Part shown: positions 1-9,689 of the stretch, one piece after another | Position numbering within the stretch: position 1 is the first letter of the stretch | How the letters are laid out: each line of letters opens with the position of its first letter | Source: an uncultured Synergistales bacterium | GTDB lineage: Bacteria > Synergistota > Synergistia > Synergistales > Aminobacteriaceae | Length of the DNA: 64,000 bases | Reading direction: 5' to 3' | Assembly (NCBI GenBank): GCA_905235735.1 | Contig: CAJOMU010000001.1 | Span: 79,744 to 143,743 of the forward strand | Notes under the pieces: model-generated | The model's input: only the letters and a program-made list of their open reading frames with translations | Database searches by the model: none | What the model was told of the DNA's origin: nothing | Made by a program: the position numbers and the translations under genes

Positions 1-434
1 AAATATTTCTGAAGGATATTCAGGCATTCAGATTCCATTACGCCCGATTGAACTTCGCATGTATGATTCAGTCTTGAGTCTCTGAGTATGTCATAGAGAG
101 TTCCGCCTGCACCGCTCTTGTAGTTTTTTGCGCCGTAAACCACGCGTGATATCCGGGAGTTCACACATGCACCTGCACACATAGGACAAGGTTCGAGTGT
201 AACATAGAGAGTGCAGCCTGAGAGATTCCATTTCTGAAGTTTATGTGAGGCATCACGGATTGCAATCATCTCTGCGTGTTCGGTTGGGTCATTAAGTTTC
301 TTATCGCTTCCCGAACTCAGTATATTATTGTTGTGTACTATTAATGCTCCTACAGGCACATCTCCTCTTGAGAAAGCATATTCTGCTTCATTGAGTGCTG
401 CCTGCATGAACATATCATCATATTGATTAGTCAT
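1..434 (-). CDS. tadA: tRNA-specific adenosine deaminase TadA, partial (3' end off window)
   Basis: The reverse strand from an ATG at 434 reads a cytidine/adenosine deaminase fold for about 144 codons and runs off the left edge without a stop. The zinc site is visible as a HAEM motif (His ligand and proton-shuttling Glu) and a PCPMC motif (two Cys ligands), with the VPVGALIV strand before them. TadA makes inosine at wobble position 34 of tRNA-Arg(ACG). About 150-160 residues is normal, so only a short tail is missing. It diverges from guaB. A free cytidine deaminase is less likely given the PCPMC context. Confidence 0.93.
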   Translation of the reverse strand, partial: MTNQYDDMFMQAALNEAEYAFSRGDVPVGALIVHNNNILSSGSDKKLNDPTEHAEMIAIRDASHKLQKWNLSGCTLYVTLEPCPMCAGACVNSRISRVVYGAKNYKSGAGGTLYDILRDSRLNHTCEVQSGVMESECLNILQKY

Positions 435-602
435 AAGGCCTTGTTTATTTCAGCTCCGTTTATGTTTCTAAGTTTGATTTTGAGACGTATTATACACGCC
501 GTGCAATATGATTCAGTTTCCGTGAACTTGTCTGAAAATTTATTTATGTTTGAGGTGTTATCATACACACTAAAATTTTTTGAAAGGAGAAATCTTTTTT
601 AC

Positions 603-2114
603 ATGGCATATTTTTATACCGAACCCTCTCACACATTCTCCGAGTACCTGTTGATCCCGTCGTACTCATCAGAAAATTGCGTGCCTTCAAACGTCTCACT
701 GAAAACACCGTTATGTAAATTCAAACGAGGCGAAGAAGCACCATTGAGCATAAACATTCCGTTAATATCAGCAAGCATGCAGTCAGTTTCAGATGATAAC
801 ATGGCAATTGCTCTTGCTCGTGAAGGAGGAATAGCATTCATATACTGCTCACAGCCAATCGAAAAGCAGGCAGAGATGATCGCGAAAGTGAAACGATACA
901 AGGCAGGTTTCGTCGCAAATGATTCGGCAATCAGTCCTGAACAGACACTCAAAGACATTCTTGCACTCAAAGAGCAGACTGGACACAATACAGTTGCAGT
1001 TACACATGACGGAAGCCTCACGGGTAAACTGTTAGGAATCGTAACGAGTAGAGACTATCGGGTGAGCAGGACGGACATCAACGCAAAAGTGAAGGAGTTC
1101 ATGACACCAATCGACAAAGTGATAGCTGCACATGACGGTTTGAGTCTGAGTGAAGCAAATGATATTCTCTGGGAACATAAACTGAATCAACTTCCCGTTA
1201 TTGATTCAAATGGCAATATGGTAGCGTTCGTATTCAGAAAAGATTACGATATGCACAAAGAGAATCCGTTAGAACTTCTTGATTCTCAGAAACGTTACAT
1301 GACAGGTGCAGGAATTAATACCAGAGACTATGAAGATAGAGTGCCTGCGTTAATCGATGCTGGAGTTGATGTGTTATGCATCGATTCATCAGAAGGATTC
1401 ACCGAATGGCAGAAAAGAACTCTCAAATGGATTCGCGGCAAGTACGGCGATGATGTGAAAGTCGGAGGAGGAAATGTAGTTGATGCTGACGGATTCAGAT
1501 TCCTCGCTGAGAATGGAGCAGACTTCGTGAAGGTTGGTATTGGAGGAGGCTCAATTTGCATTACTCGTGAGGCAAAAGGAATCGGAAGAGGACAAGCTAC
1601 AGCAGTGATAGAAGTTGCAAAAGCCAGAGACGAATACTTCAAGGAAACAGGAATATACATACCAGTTTGTTCAGACGGAGGCATCGTTATGGATTATCAC
1701 ATCACATTAGCTCTTGCTATGGGTGCTGACTTCTGTATGTTGGGAAGATACTTCGCACGTTTCGATGAAAGTCCAACGAACAAAGTCATGGTGAATGGGA
1801 ATTACGTCAAAGAATATTGGGGCGAAGGTTCATCGAGAGCACGAAACTGGCAGCGTTATGATTCAGGTGATTCATCTCAGGCTAAGCTCTCATTTGAAGA
1901 AGGCGTTGATAGTTATGTTCCGTATGCAGGAAGTTTACGCGCTAATGTTACGGAGACATTGAGCAAAATCAAATCAACATTCTGCAACTGCGGTGCACTG
2001 AATTTACATGAGATGAGAGAGAAAGCAAAATTGACGCTTGTATCTCCTGTTGCACTTCTTGAAGGAGGAGCGCATGACGTTATGATGAAGGAAGCAGTGA
2101 GACGGACAAAGTGA
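603..2114 (+). CDS. guaB: IMP dehydrogenase
   Basis: This enzyme oxidises IMP to XMP with NAD+, the committed step of GMP synthesis. The protein is 503 residues from the ATG at 603. That start is preferred over upstream in-frame codons because AAGGAG lies at 584-589 and homology begins at MAYFYTEP. The catalytic loop [10 protein letters not shown] holds the nucleophile, Cys319 by this numbering. A CBS-pair (Bateman) region sits between the first barrel strands and the loop, about residues 120-240. The tail carries the YVPYAGSL flap-type segment. The gene stands alone, divergent from tadA, and ends at a hairpin shared with comEC. Confidence 0.95.
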   Translation: MAYFYTEPSHTFSEYLLIPSYSSENCVPSNVSLKTPLCKFKRGEEAPLSINIPLISASMQSVSDDNMAIALAREGGIAFIYCSQPIEKQAEMIAKVKRYKAGFVANDSAISPEQTLKDILALKEQTGHNTVAVTHDGSLTGKLLGIVTSRDYRVSRTDINAKVKEFMTPIDKVIAAHDGLSLSEANDILWEHKLNQLPVIDSNGNMVAFVFRKDYDMHKENPLELLDSQKRYMTGAGINTRDYEDRVPALIDAGVDVLCIDSSEGFTEWQKRTLKWIRGKYGDDVKVGGGNVVDADGFRFLAENGADFVKVGIGGGSICITREAKGIGRGQATAVIEVAKARDEYFKETGIYIPVCSDGGIVMDYHITLALAMGADFCMLGRYFARFDESPTNKVMVNGNYVKEYWGEGSSRARNWQRYDSGDSSQAKLSFEEGVDSYVPYAGSLRANVTETLSKIKSTFCNCGALNLHEMREKAKLTLVSPVALLEGGAHDVMMKEAVRRTK

Positions 2115-2128
2115 AAATGAAAATTATT

Positions 2129-2160
2129 CCCCTGTTATGAGTGATTCAGCAGGGGATATT
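2129..2160. terminator. Bidirectional hairpin between convergent guaB and comEC
   Basis: CCCCTG at 2129-2134 pairs with CAGGGG at 2150-2155 around a 15-base loop, in the short gap between the two convergent stops. AT-rich sequence follows on both sides, but the T-runs are weak. Confidence 0.6.
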
Positions 2161-2165
2161 TCATT

Positions 2166-3578
2166 TCACATGAAGATTATGAACGCAAAGAAACTTATTC
2201 CGGCCATTAAGATAAACGTTCTGGTTAGTGAGAAGTTGAAGTATCTGCACAGAAATAGAATCAATGTACCCGTTCCAATCCATGCAGTGAAAAAATTCCA
2301 GTTCATGATAAACGTAAAATGATTCGCAATGTATTCCGCAAGTCTCTCAAAGATGATGAATATTCCTTCAGACGCAAGCACAAGATACTGTGATAACGGA
2401 AAGTTCATTAGTCTCAGGAATGCACATGCAGACGCAATCGTAAACGCAAATCCAAAGTAGAAGGGTGCAAATAGATTCAGAATGATTCCAACGAGAGGCA
2501 CATTATGAAATGTCTTCGCAATCTGTGGAAACGTAACGAGGAATACTATTGTGCTGATTAAAGGCCACAAAACTTTTCGTATATCAGCGAGTGATGTTAA
2601 GGTCAGCGCAGATAGAACTGACAATCTGAATCCAATATCCCAGAATAAGAACGGTCTCCATAAAAGTAATAACACTCCGGCAACCGATACACTGTTCACT
2701 CCCATAATCGGACGTTTAAGCACTCTCGCTAATAATCCAACCTGAAGCATTAAACCTGCACGCATTGCACTCGGTGCTGCTCCTGTGAGAAGAATATATG
2801 CCCAAAGAATTACGCTGAGAATCAAAATGTTCTTCCTGAAGAAATAAGCCGCAATCAGAATCACAATCCCTACATGAAATCCTGAGACCGCTAGAAGATG
2901 ACTCGTTCCCCATTTCACATGCTGCTTGTTGAGTTCATTATCTCGTTCACCGAGCCACGCCGCTTTTAAGTATGATGCTATTCGGTTAGGCATGTATATA
3001 GTCAGTGCTCTTGATAGTCTGTAACGCATTAAAGGTATGCTGAATCTCTTCGGGAGTTCATGAACATCTTTAATGTTAATCCAGCCTGATATACCTCTTG
3101 CTCTGAAGTAACGTTCCTCATCAAAACTTCCGTCATGCTTCGAGACTTTGAATTTTCGTGTTACTCCGCTGAATCTGATTCGTGTACCCGGCATTATGTC
3201 CGCAAATCTCCTCCAGCTTACATAACTTCCAATTCCGTCAATATCAATCACTGCCGTGTATCCTCTTCCCCATGTACGAATCGATTCAACTGTTCCGTAT
3301 GCTCCATTGAGGGTTATGGGTTCAGGAAGAGGACGAGAGATTTCATTGCAGATTCGAATTGAGCATAGGAAGGTGAAGATTAATGCAACGATGAAAACCT
3401 GCCATTGATGTTTGAATTCGCGAGTGTATGAACATAACATTACGCCTGAATACACAACAGGAACTGCAATAATGAAAGCATACACATTGAACGTATCATA
3501 GAACTTATCATAGAGTGCAAGACCAGATACGAGACTCGCAAGAACTCCCAGCATAGGAGCACATCTAATAATTTCCAT
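2166..3578 (-). CDS. comEC: ComEC/Rec2-type DNA-uptake channel protein lacking the C-terminal nuclease domain
   Basis: This polytopic membrane protein of 470 residues has N-terminal hydrophobic helices and a soluble DUF4131-like stretch (about residues 80-165). The core Competence domain carries the family signature HLLAVSGFHVGIVI near residue 230. ComEC forms the channel through which single-stranded DNA crosses the inner membrane during transformation. Full-length members usually run to 700-800 residues with a metallo-beta-lactamase-like nuclease domain at the end. Here the protein stops after the last membrane helices. It starts 9 bases after the comEA stop, so the two are very probably one operon. 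Confidence 0.88.
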   Translation of the reverse strand: MEIIRCAPMLGVLASLVSGLALYDKFYDTFNVYAFIIAVPVVYSGVMLCSYTREFKHQWQVFIVALIFTFLCSIRICNEISRPLPEPITLNGAYGTVESIRTWGRGYTAVIDIDGIGSYVSWRRFADIMPGTRIRFSGVTRKFKVSKHDGSFDEERYFRARGISGWINIKDVHELPKRFSIPLMRYRLSRALTIYMPNRIASYLKAAWLGERDNELNKQHVKWGTSHLLAVSGFHVGIVILIAAYFFRKNILILSVILWAYILLTGAAPSAMRAGLMLQVGLLARVLKRPIMGVNSVSVAGVLLLLWRPFLFWDIGFRLSVLSALTLTSLADIRKVLWPLISTIVFLVTFPQIAKTFHNVPLVGIILNLFAPFYFGFAFTIASACAFLRLMNFPLSQYLVLASEGIFIIFERLAEYIANHFTFIMNWNFFTAWIGTGTLILFLCRYFNFSLTRTFILMAGISFFAFIIFM

Positions 3579-3587
3579 TGTGAACTA

Positions 3588-4283
3588 TTAGCGTATTAGA
3601 ATCTGTGAACGCATCTTTTCGAGTCTGGCCGGTCCAATCCCGCGAACATTGATTAATTCTTCCGCACTCTTAAACCTTCCGTTCTTCTGTCTGTATTCGT
3701 ATATTCGTTTCGCTATTGCAGGCCCTACACCGTTTAATCTTTGAAGCTCATTCTCTGAGGCATTGTTCACATCAACAAGTCCTGTATTGCCTGACGACTT
3801 AGCATTTGATTTCGATGTTTTTGATTCCGTAGGCTGAACTGTTACGTGCGTATACGTGTCTGCATTTGCGTTTGCATTTGTGCGGGAACGTTCCCCTTTC
3901 ACGGGAATATGAATGTGCTGTGCGTCTGAAAATGTCTCTGCGAGATTCAATGCTGATATGTCTGCTTTAGGTGTGAATCCTCCTGCTGAATCTATTGCCT
4001 CAAATATCCTTGAGCCTTCAGGAAATTTATATACGCCTGGCTTCTTCACTGCTCCTGTTACGTATACGTAGATTTCTTTCACGCTTTCCTGTCTTTTAGG
4101 CTGAGGTTCTGGTTCTGATTTTGATTCTATTATCGCATTTTGATTCTTAGTTTGCGTTTCCTGCACTGGCTCACTAGTTACCGACTTAGTGATGAACATT
4201 GCAAATGAACCGGCTATCATGAACAATAACACTCCTGCTCCCGTGATTATCTCTTTGCGATGTGTCTCAATAAAGCTCTGCAT
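3588..4283 (-). CDS. comEA: ComEA-like DNA-binding protein (SLBB + helix-hairpin-helix)
   Basis: The protein is 231 residues from the ATG at 4283, which follows a strong CAGGAGGAG ribosome site; the reading frame stays open upstream but without such a site. An N-terminal membrane anchor (about residues 12-32) is followed by a charged linker, an SLBB domain (IYVYVTGAVKKPGVYKF) and a C-terminal ComEA helix-hairpin-helix pair with VDVNNASENELQRLNGVGP and VRGIGPARLEKM. ComEA binds incoming double-stranded DNA at the outer face of the inner membrane and passes it to ComEC, which lies directly downstream. Confidence 0.92.
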   Translation of the reverse strand: MQSFIETHRKEIITGAGVLLFMIAGSFAMFITKSVTSEPVQETQTKNQNAIIESKSEPEPQPKRQESVKEIYVYVTGAVKKPGVYKFPEGSRIFEAIDSAGGFTPKADISALNLAETFSDAQHIHIPVKGERSRTNANANADTYTHVTVQPTESKTSKSNAKSSGNTGLVDVNNASENELQRLNGVGPAIAKRIYEYRQKNGRFKSAEELINVRGIGPARLEKMRSQILIR

Positions 4284-4391
4284 GATTCTCCTCCTGTAAT
4301 TTATGAGAGTGATTATAACGTAGCTAGACGAATTGACGCACCCATAATGCCCAAATAAAATTATTATCATTAATTCAAAGAAAGGACTTGA

Positions 4392-4559
4392 AGAATCATA
4401 TTCACATCTGGAAATTTCTTACTGCCTAACGTCAATGATTTATCTCAATGGGCAGTCATTGCCTGCGATCAATTTACATCACAGCCGGAATACTGGCAGA
4501 AGGTACAATCAATCGCAGGTACATCACCGTCTGCATACAATCTCATTCTTCCTGAGGCC
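4392..4559 (+). other. Conserved 5' coding extension of the DUF1015 gene with no ATG/GTG/TTG start
   Basis: The frame of the DUF1015 gene is open from 4392 (stop TGA at 4389-4391). It encodes segments that look like the conserved N-terminus of the family, such as LSQWAVIACDQFTSQPEYW. No ATG, GTG or TTG exists in frame before the ATG at 4560. A ribosome-site-like GAAAGGA at 4380-4386 is well spaced from ATC 4395 and ATA 4398. Alternatively one extra base in GAAGAATC would put the TTG at 4388 in frame, though that TTG is too close to the ribosome site. Confidence 0.6.
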
Positions 4560-5600
4560 ATGCTGAATGAGTCCGGGCTTCAGAAGATTGAACAGATAAA
4601 TGCCGCAATGAATAGCTATCTTGAACAGAACATCTTCACTGAATACAGAGACTCATATGTATACGTTGAACGTGAACTCCTTGACGGTTCAATCAGGCGC
4701 GGTGTCGTTGGAGTGATTGACCTTGAAGAATATGATTATCGTGAAGGAACAGCATCAAGGATACGTGCAACAGAAGAGACAGTAAAAGAACGAATCCCCG
4801 CACGCAAAACTATCCGTGAAAATGCAGCACTCGAACTCTCACACGTGATTCTCCTCTGCGATGATGAAAAGAAAACTCTCATTGAACCTTTGACGCATTC
4901 AAAGCATAGCATGAAGAAACTCTACGGTTTTGAACTTATGCTCGGAGGAGGAAAAATTGACGGCTGGCTGATGAATGGTGAACATGCAAGAGCATTCAAT
5001 ACACGAATGAACTCGTACATTAAGCGAAAGGCAAAAGAACTGTCATTAACGTTTGCTGTAGGTGATGGGAATCATTCACTTGCTGCGGCTAAAGCATGTT
5101 ACCTCGATAATCCCTCTGAGCTTTCACGTTACGCAATGGTTGAACTTGAGAATATTCATGATGATGCATTGAAGTTTGAACCAATTCACAGAATCGTTAA
5201 GGGAGTTAATCCTGAAGAATTTATTGCGGAGATTCAGAATCAAATATGCGTTAAAGGTTGGACAAGTTCAAAAAATTCATGGGCATTGAACTATTACTCA
5301 CACGGCAAGAAAGGCATAATCTTCATCGATAAGTCCAAAGGAGCATCGGCATTAATCGTTCTGCAAAAATATCTTGATGAAAGAGGCTGTGATATAGATT
5401 ATATTCATGACACCGAATCACTTCGCAAACTTGCAGATGAATCCGGCTGTGTTGGATTTGAGATGCCTGCGTTTGATGAGAATGCTAAACGTGATTTCTT
5501 CAGCATAATCTCACAGTCAGGTGTACTGCCTAGAAAGACATTCTCAATGGGTCATGCACAGGAGAAGCGTTATTACCTTGAAGCCAGGAGAATCAAATAA
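4560..5600 (+). CDS. DUF1015 family protein (first ATG; real N-terminus probably upstream)
   Basis: This is a cytoplasmic protein of unknown function; 346 residues follow the first in-frame ATG. DUF1015 features visible are RERIPARKTIREN-like spacing and the conserved core FAVGDGNHSLAAAKACY near residue 162. The family has no firmly assigned reaction, and it is sometimes found near serine or phosphoglycerate metabolism genes. The ATG at 4560 would delete about 50 conserved residues and has no good ribosome site, so the true start is probably near 4395. The stop overlaps the next gene as TAATG, implying translational coupling with the EamA transporter. Confidence 0.8.
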   Translation: MLNESGLQKIEQINAAMNSYLEQNIFTEYRDSYVYVERELLDGSIRRGVVGVIDLEEYDYREGTASRIRATEETVKERIPARKTIRENAALELSHVILLCDDEKKTLIEPLTHSKHSMKKLYGFELMLGGGKIDGWLMNGEHARAFNTRMNSYIKRKAKELSLTFAVGDGNHSLAAAKACYLDNPSELSRYAMVELENIHDDALKFEPIHRIVKGVNPEEFIAEIQNQICVKGWTSSKNSWALNYYSHGKKGIIFIDKSKGASALIVLQKYLDERGCDIDYIHDTESLRKLADESGCVGFEMPAFDENAKRDFFSIISQSGVLPRKTFSMGHAQEKRYYLEARRIK

Positions 5601-6466
5601 TGCTTGCCGATTTAGCCCTTCTATACTGCGCAATGTTCTGGGGATTAAGTTTCCCGACAATGAAGATACTCGTCAATATTTATCCTACATGCTGGCTTTT
5701 ATTCCTGAGATTCGGAACTGCCGCACTCATGGTATATGTATTCTTTCGCGGGAGAATTCACGAATCGATTCGTAAATGTCTCAAGGGAGGAATGATAATC
5801 GGTGCACTTCTATTCGCGGCAATAGGAAGCCAGACTGTCGGACTTCAATACATAGGCGGAGGACGTTCTGCATTCATATCAGCAATATACGTTCTGATAG
5901 TTCCGTTAATGGTCTGGGCATTCAGGAAGGTATTTCCCGGATGGATTACACTCTTTGCGGCGTGCTTATGCGTTGTCGGAATGTATTTTCTCACTGGTGA
6001 TGACATGACAGGCCCTATGAACATAGGCGACATTCTCACGATAATATGTGCGGTTACGTTTGCAGTTCAGATACTCGCGATCAATCATTACACTTATGAC
6101 TGCGATCCCATTACGCTCAGTTTCATTGAGTTCGTTACGCTTGCAGTACTGTCATTCATAACGTCATTGATATTCGAGACACGCAATGAAATTCTCAGCA
6201 TGAACGGAATATATGAGCTTGCATTCACAACTGTATTCTGTACGTTCGGGTGTTACATGATTCAGATATGCGCACAGAAATACGCAAAGCCTTCACATGC
6301 CGCTATCATAATGAGCCTTGAATCAGTGTTCGGATTATTCAGCAGCATAATATTTCTCGGTGAGACATTAACGATGAGGGCATCAATAGGATGTGCGATG
6401 ATATTTGCGTCTGTACTGATAGCAGAGCTTGAACCATTCATGCATTTCAAAACGAATCGAGGCTGA
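5600..6466 (+). CDS. EamA-type drug/metabolite transporter family permease
   Basis: A 288-residue protein with about ten hydrophobic helices in two related halves, the layout of the EamA/RhaT superfamily of inner-membrane exporters. The first half has the typical MFWGLSFPTMKIL and FLRFGTAALMVY helices. The second half has the SLESVFGLFSSIIFLGE segment that is highly characteristic of EamA domains. The substrate cannot be read from sequence; amino acids or small metabolites are common. The ATG overlaps the preceding TAA and the next gene starts 8 bases after its stop, so it is mid-operon. Confidence 0.9.
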   Translation: MLADLALLYCAMFWGLSFPTMKILVNIYPTCWLLFLRFGTAALMVYVFFRGRIHESIRKCLKGGMIIGALLFAAIGSQTVGLQYIGGGRSAFISAIYVLIVPLMVWAFRKVFPGWITLFAACLCVVGMYFLTGDDMTGPMNIGDILTIICAVTFAVQILAINHYTYDCDPITLSFIEFVTLAVLSFITSLIFETRNEILSMNGIYELAFTTVFCTFGCYMIQICAQKYAKPSHAAIIMSLESVFGLFSSIIFLGETLTMRASIGCAMIFASVLIAELEPFMHFKTNRG

Positions 6467-6473
6467 AAATATT

Positions 6474-7577
6474 TTGAGTTTCCTCTCTGATACTAACTGG
6501 CTGCTTATACTCTCACTCGTATTCGGAAGTGCCGCACTCGCTGTAGCAGGAGATACGATAGGCACTAAATACGGAAAGAAGCGAATATCACTCTTCAGAT
6601 TGCGGCCAAGACGCACAAGCCAGCTCATAACCGCAATAACAGGAGCATTAATTGCACTGGGCATTCTCGGAGTCGTGTCTGTATTATCGCAGGATGTACG
6701 CACTGCGCTCTTCGGCATGAAGATTCTGAAGCAGCAGATGAATGAATTGCAGTTCCAATTGAATCAGAGCGAAGCCAATGCTGAACATACGCGTCTAAGT
6801 TTCGCAGAGGCATCCGCAAGTCTGGACATCGTTGGGTTTGAACTGGACACGATGAAGAATGACAAGCTGATTCTTGAGCAGGAGAAACGAGACCTTGAGG
6901 TTATGCTTCGTCTTATGCGTGATGAATCTGAACAGCTGAAGAGAGACCTGAAGACTATGCGAAGTGAATCTATTGCAATGAATGCTAATGTCCTTCTTGC
7001 CCAGCGTGCATTTGAACCTGGAATGTCGAGAATTGAAATCATTTCAGGATTAAACTCATTAAAGCAGCAGGTGAGATTGAATGTGCTCACCAGAATTTCG
7101 GATCAGTCATTCTCAAGGCTTCGTAATATTCCCATTATATTCAATGCAGACGAGGAAGAAGAATTGATACGTGAACTTCAGAGTGCAGATGTTCGGCAGT
7201 ATGTCAGGGCGTTATCGGGAGAGAATGCCGCACTTGGGGATAACATGAGAATAACCGTGAGGCTTGAAACTGGTACGAGCATAATCATTTATCATGACGG
7301 AGAAGCAGTGTACAGGAAATTCTTCGATATGGACAGTAAAGGAACACCTGAGGAAATACTTCATTACTTCCTGAGAGAACTTCGGAATAAGGCTATCAAT
7401 GACGGAATCGTTCCTGAACCTGCAACTAATAATGTTGGAACTCTCGACGGTGAAACATTCTTTGATGCAGTAGAGACATTGAGCGAGATAACTGAATCCG
7501 TAATCATAAGTGCACGTGCCTCTGGAGACATTTATACAGAAGGCCCTGTTGTGATAAGCATAGTCTTCGAGGAATAA
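6474..7577 (+). CDS. DUF3084-type membrane-anchored coiled-coil protein
   Basis: The protein is about 367 residues from a TTG at 6474, preceded by GAGG at 6459-6462 and lying just past the upstream stop. Two N-terminal membrane helices (NWLLILSLVFGSAALAVAG, then an Ala/Ile-rich helix after LRPRRTSQL) are followed by a long coiled coil, about residues 75-165, rich in Leu, Glu, Gln and Lys. A compact C-terminal domain follows. The order and the KKRISLFRLRPR linker resemble the DUF3084 family, whose function is unknown. Its position before rnhA may simply reflect operon packing. Confidence 0.75.
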   Translation: MSFLSDTNWLLILSLVFGSAALAVAGDTIGTKYGKKRISLFRLRPRRTSQLITAITGALIALGILGVVSVLSQDVRTALFGMKILKQQMNELQFQLNQSEANAEHTRLSFAEASASLDIVGFELDTMKNDKLILEQEKRDLEVMLRLMRDESEQLKRDLKTMRSESIAMNANVLLAQRAFEPGMSRIEIISGLNSLKQQVRLNVLTRISDQSFSRLRNIPIIFNADEEEELIRELQSADVRQYVRALSGENAALGDNMRITVRLETGTSIIIYHDGEAVYRKFFDMDSKGTPEEILHYFLRELRNKAINDGIVPEPATNNVGTLDGETFFDAVETLSEITESVIISARASGDIYTEGPVVISIVFEE

Positions 7578-7580
7578 TTG

Positions 7581-8036
7581 ATGAATGAAATGAAACCTCA
7601 TGTGATAATTTACACTGACGGAGGAGCCTCACCTAATCCAGGCTTGGGAGGCTGGGCAGCAATATTATATTCACCTGCTCATGATGCAGAACGCGAAATT
7701 TATGGTGCAGAACGTAACACGACCAATAACCGAATGGAACTCACTGCGGCGATTAAAGCACTTGAGGCATTGAAGACTTCATGCGAAGTTGATTTGCACA
7801 CTGACAGCGCATATCTTCAGAATGCATTTGTTAAAGGCTGGCTGAGAAACTGGCAGCGTAAGAACTGGAAGAGTTCAACGGGAAGTGATGTACTGAATCG
7901 TGATTTATGGGAGAAGCTGATTATCTTAACGAGAACACATGAAGTCAAATGGCATTGGGTGAAGGGACATGCAGAAGATGAACGTAATAACCGTTGCGAT
8001 GAGTTAGTGAGACGTGCACGTGATGAAATTATATAG
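7581..8036 (+). CDS. rnhA: Ribonuclease HI
   Basis: The enzyme degrades RNA in RNA:DNA hybrids such as R-loops and primer remnants. At 151 residues it has the usual length. All catalytic elements are visible: IIYTDGGASPNPG (first Asp), NRMELTAA (Glu), LHTDSAY (second Asp), and WHWVKGHAEDERNNRCDELV (flexible-loop His and the last Asp). An in-frame TTG lies one codon before the ATG at 7581; I prefer the ATG. The downstream comF-like gene overlaps its last 14 bases. Confidence 0.96.
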   Translation: MNEMKPHVIIYTDGGASPNPGLGGWAAILYSPAHDAEREIYGAERNTTNNRMELTAAIKALEALKTSCEVDLHTDSAYLQNAFVKGWLRNWQRKNWKSSTGSDVLNRDLWEKLIILTRTHEVKWHWVKGHAEDERNNRCDELVRRARDEII

Positions 8037-8706
8037 ATGCCTGAAAATCATTCTTCATTTATTCTGGCCATGTGATAATACGTTTGACGATGATGTTATT
8101 GATGATGTACCTGCTCCCGCTGAAATTGAATCACCAGAAGCCGAACCCGAACGCAAAGATACATTTGAACTTGAGAAGCAATATTTATCTCTGCTGTTTG
8201 AAAGTGAACCCATAACACGCGAATTGAATCAGCTCACTATACATTCAGCATCATATTTCTATTCTGGCATGAGAAGCATAATTCACAGGTTCAAATACGA
8301 AGGTGCAAAGAATTTATGCCTTCCATTGGGACGCGCAATGTCAATGCTCTTCACTAAACCTGAAATTCATTATCTTATCCCCGTTCCACTTCACATAAAC
8401 AGCACACGTAAATACAACCAGTCATATGAACTAGCAAAAGGAATGTCCGAACTCTGGAACATAAAAGTGATTGAGGCGGCAGAATGGGCAAACGATGTTC
8501 AGCATCGTGTAGGCTTGAATGCAAGTGAACGAATGAAACTCAGTGCAGATGATTTCAGAATCACATTTAACGTTAAGGGATTAAGAGTGTCAGTTGTAGA
8601 TGATGTATGCACAACAGGAGCTACGTTACTGAGACTGTCCGAAGCATTAGAGAAAGCCGGAGCAATTGTAGTATGTGCATATGCATTGTCATCTGTGGGA
8701 GAGTGA
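8023..8706 (+). CDS. ComF-like phosphoribosyltransferase
   Basis: A 227-residue protein that starts inside the end of rnhA. The C-terminal half is a type I phosphoribosyltransferase fold with the PRPP-binding loop VSVVDDVCTTGATL (about residue 190) and the upstream YLIPVPLH strand typical of ComF. ComF family proteins assist DNA uptake in the cytoplasm through unknown chemistry. The usual N-terminal zinc ribbon with two CxxC pairs is absent, replaced by a hydrophobic stretch and an acidic Pro/Glu linker (about residues 20-55). A plain phosphoribosyltransferase role remains possible. Confidence 0.82.
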   Translation: MKLYRCLKIILHLFWPCDNTFDDDVIDDVPAPAEIESPEAEPERKDTFELEKQYLSLLFESEPITRELNQLTIHSASYFYSGMRSIIHRFKYEGAKNLCLPLGRAMSMLFTKPEIHYLIPVPLHINSTRKYNQSYELAKGMSELWNIKVIEAAEWANDVQHRVGLNASERMKLSADDFRITFNVKGLRVSVVDDVCTTGATLLRLSEALEKAGAIVVCAYALSSVGE

Positions 8707-8717
8707 AGTACTCCGCC

Positions 8718-9659
8718 TTAGGTTGTAAGCCTATTGCCGATACGTTGTGAAATGCTGACGATAGCAAACGATAGGGCAAAGCTGACAACAGCAGTGAACA
8801 GGAAATTACTCACACTGAAAAGTTGTAACTGCCTTTCTGCAATGATTATAATTGCGAAATGAAGAATATATACCAGGTCATTAAATTTCCTAAGTGTCCT
8901 CATTGACGTAGTGGAGTATTTTACGTGAACTTTCAGCCCTATAATCAGGAGGAAAAACGCGGGCGTCCAGCCAAATATAGTAACATCGTTATATATTGGG
9001 GGTATAAAGTTTCTGCGGATACATTCAGCCTCAATGAATGAGAGCGCGAACGCACCAGCCGTAAACATAACCGCCGATGACAGTCTCATGTTGAGAATTT
9101 CCCTGTTCCTGTATAACTCTCTTCCTGCCGCAAGCATAGGAAACGCGAAAAATATACCGTTTCTTGCACCGCCCATATATGAATCGATGAAAACAGCGCA
9201 CGATTTTATAGCTTTATACTCCGAAAACTTCCAGTACGTGCAGAATAGTATTCCTACCATTAACATAATGACAGCGAAAATGTTTCCGGCTCTTTTGCCA
9301 ATGAGTTCGGTGAGCCATAGGAGCATAAGTCCTTCAGCAAGTGCAATCAAGTACCACAGATGCTGGAAGCCGAATGCAATCTGATACCATATCGGGGATT
9401 GTTCGGCGATATACGGATAGTAGAGAATGCTGGAAATTATGTAGATTACCAGAATTCGGACAATGTACGAATGCTTTTTGACGCTGTTCATTCCTGTGAA
9501 GAAATATCCCGATGACATAAAGAAAAATGGAACGCAGAACCTAAAGAAACATTGCCCATAGAAGTAATTTGCCGTTGGGTTGGGCATAATGTTGACGATA
9601 TGAGATGCAATTATCAGGATACAGCAGAAGAATTTTATAATGTCGACCGAATTAACCAT
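8718..9659 (-). CDS. Acyltransferase 3 family membrane protein
   Basis: A 313-residue integral membrane protein with about ten helices. The N-terminus, DIIKFFCCILIIASHIVN followed by FRFCVPFFFMSSGYFF, matches the opening of acyltransferase 3 (OafA/Oac type) proteins, including the helix-one His thought to take part in acyl transfer. Members add acetyl or other acyl groups to surface polysaccharides, lipids or peptidoglycan. It begins 30 bases after the NamZ-like gene and is likely in the same transcript, which suggests an envelope glycan target. The substrate is not known. Confidence 0.85.
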   Translation of the reverse strand: MVNSVDIIKFFCCILIIASHIVNIMPNPTANYFYGQCFFRFCVPFFFMSSGYFFTGMNSVKKHSYIVRILVIYIISSILYYPYIAEQSPIWYQIAFGFQHLWYLIALAEGLMLLWLTELIGKRAGNIFAVIMLMVGILFCTYWKFSEYKAIKSCAVFIDSYMGGARNGIFFAFPMLAAGRELYRNREILNMRLSSAVMFTAGAFALSFIEAECIRRNFIPPIYNDVTIFGWTPAFFLLIIGLKVHVKYSTTSMRTLRKFNDLVYILHFAIIIIAERQLQLFSVSNFLFTAVVSFALSFAIVSISQRIGNRLTT

Positions 9660-9689
9660 ATAAAGATACTCCCATCACAAAATAATCCT

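Noticed and set aside
423..602. Upstream extension of guaB to 423
   Set aside because: No ribosome site, no family similarity before MAYFYTEP, and it would overlap the tadA start region.
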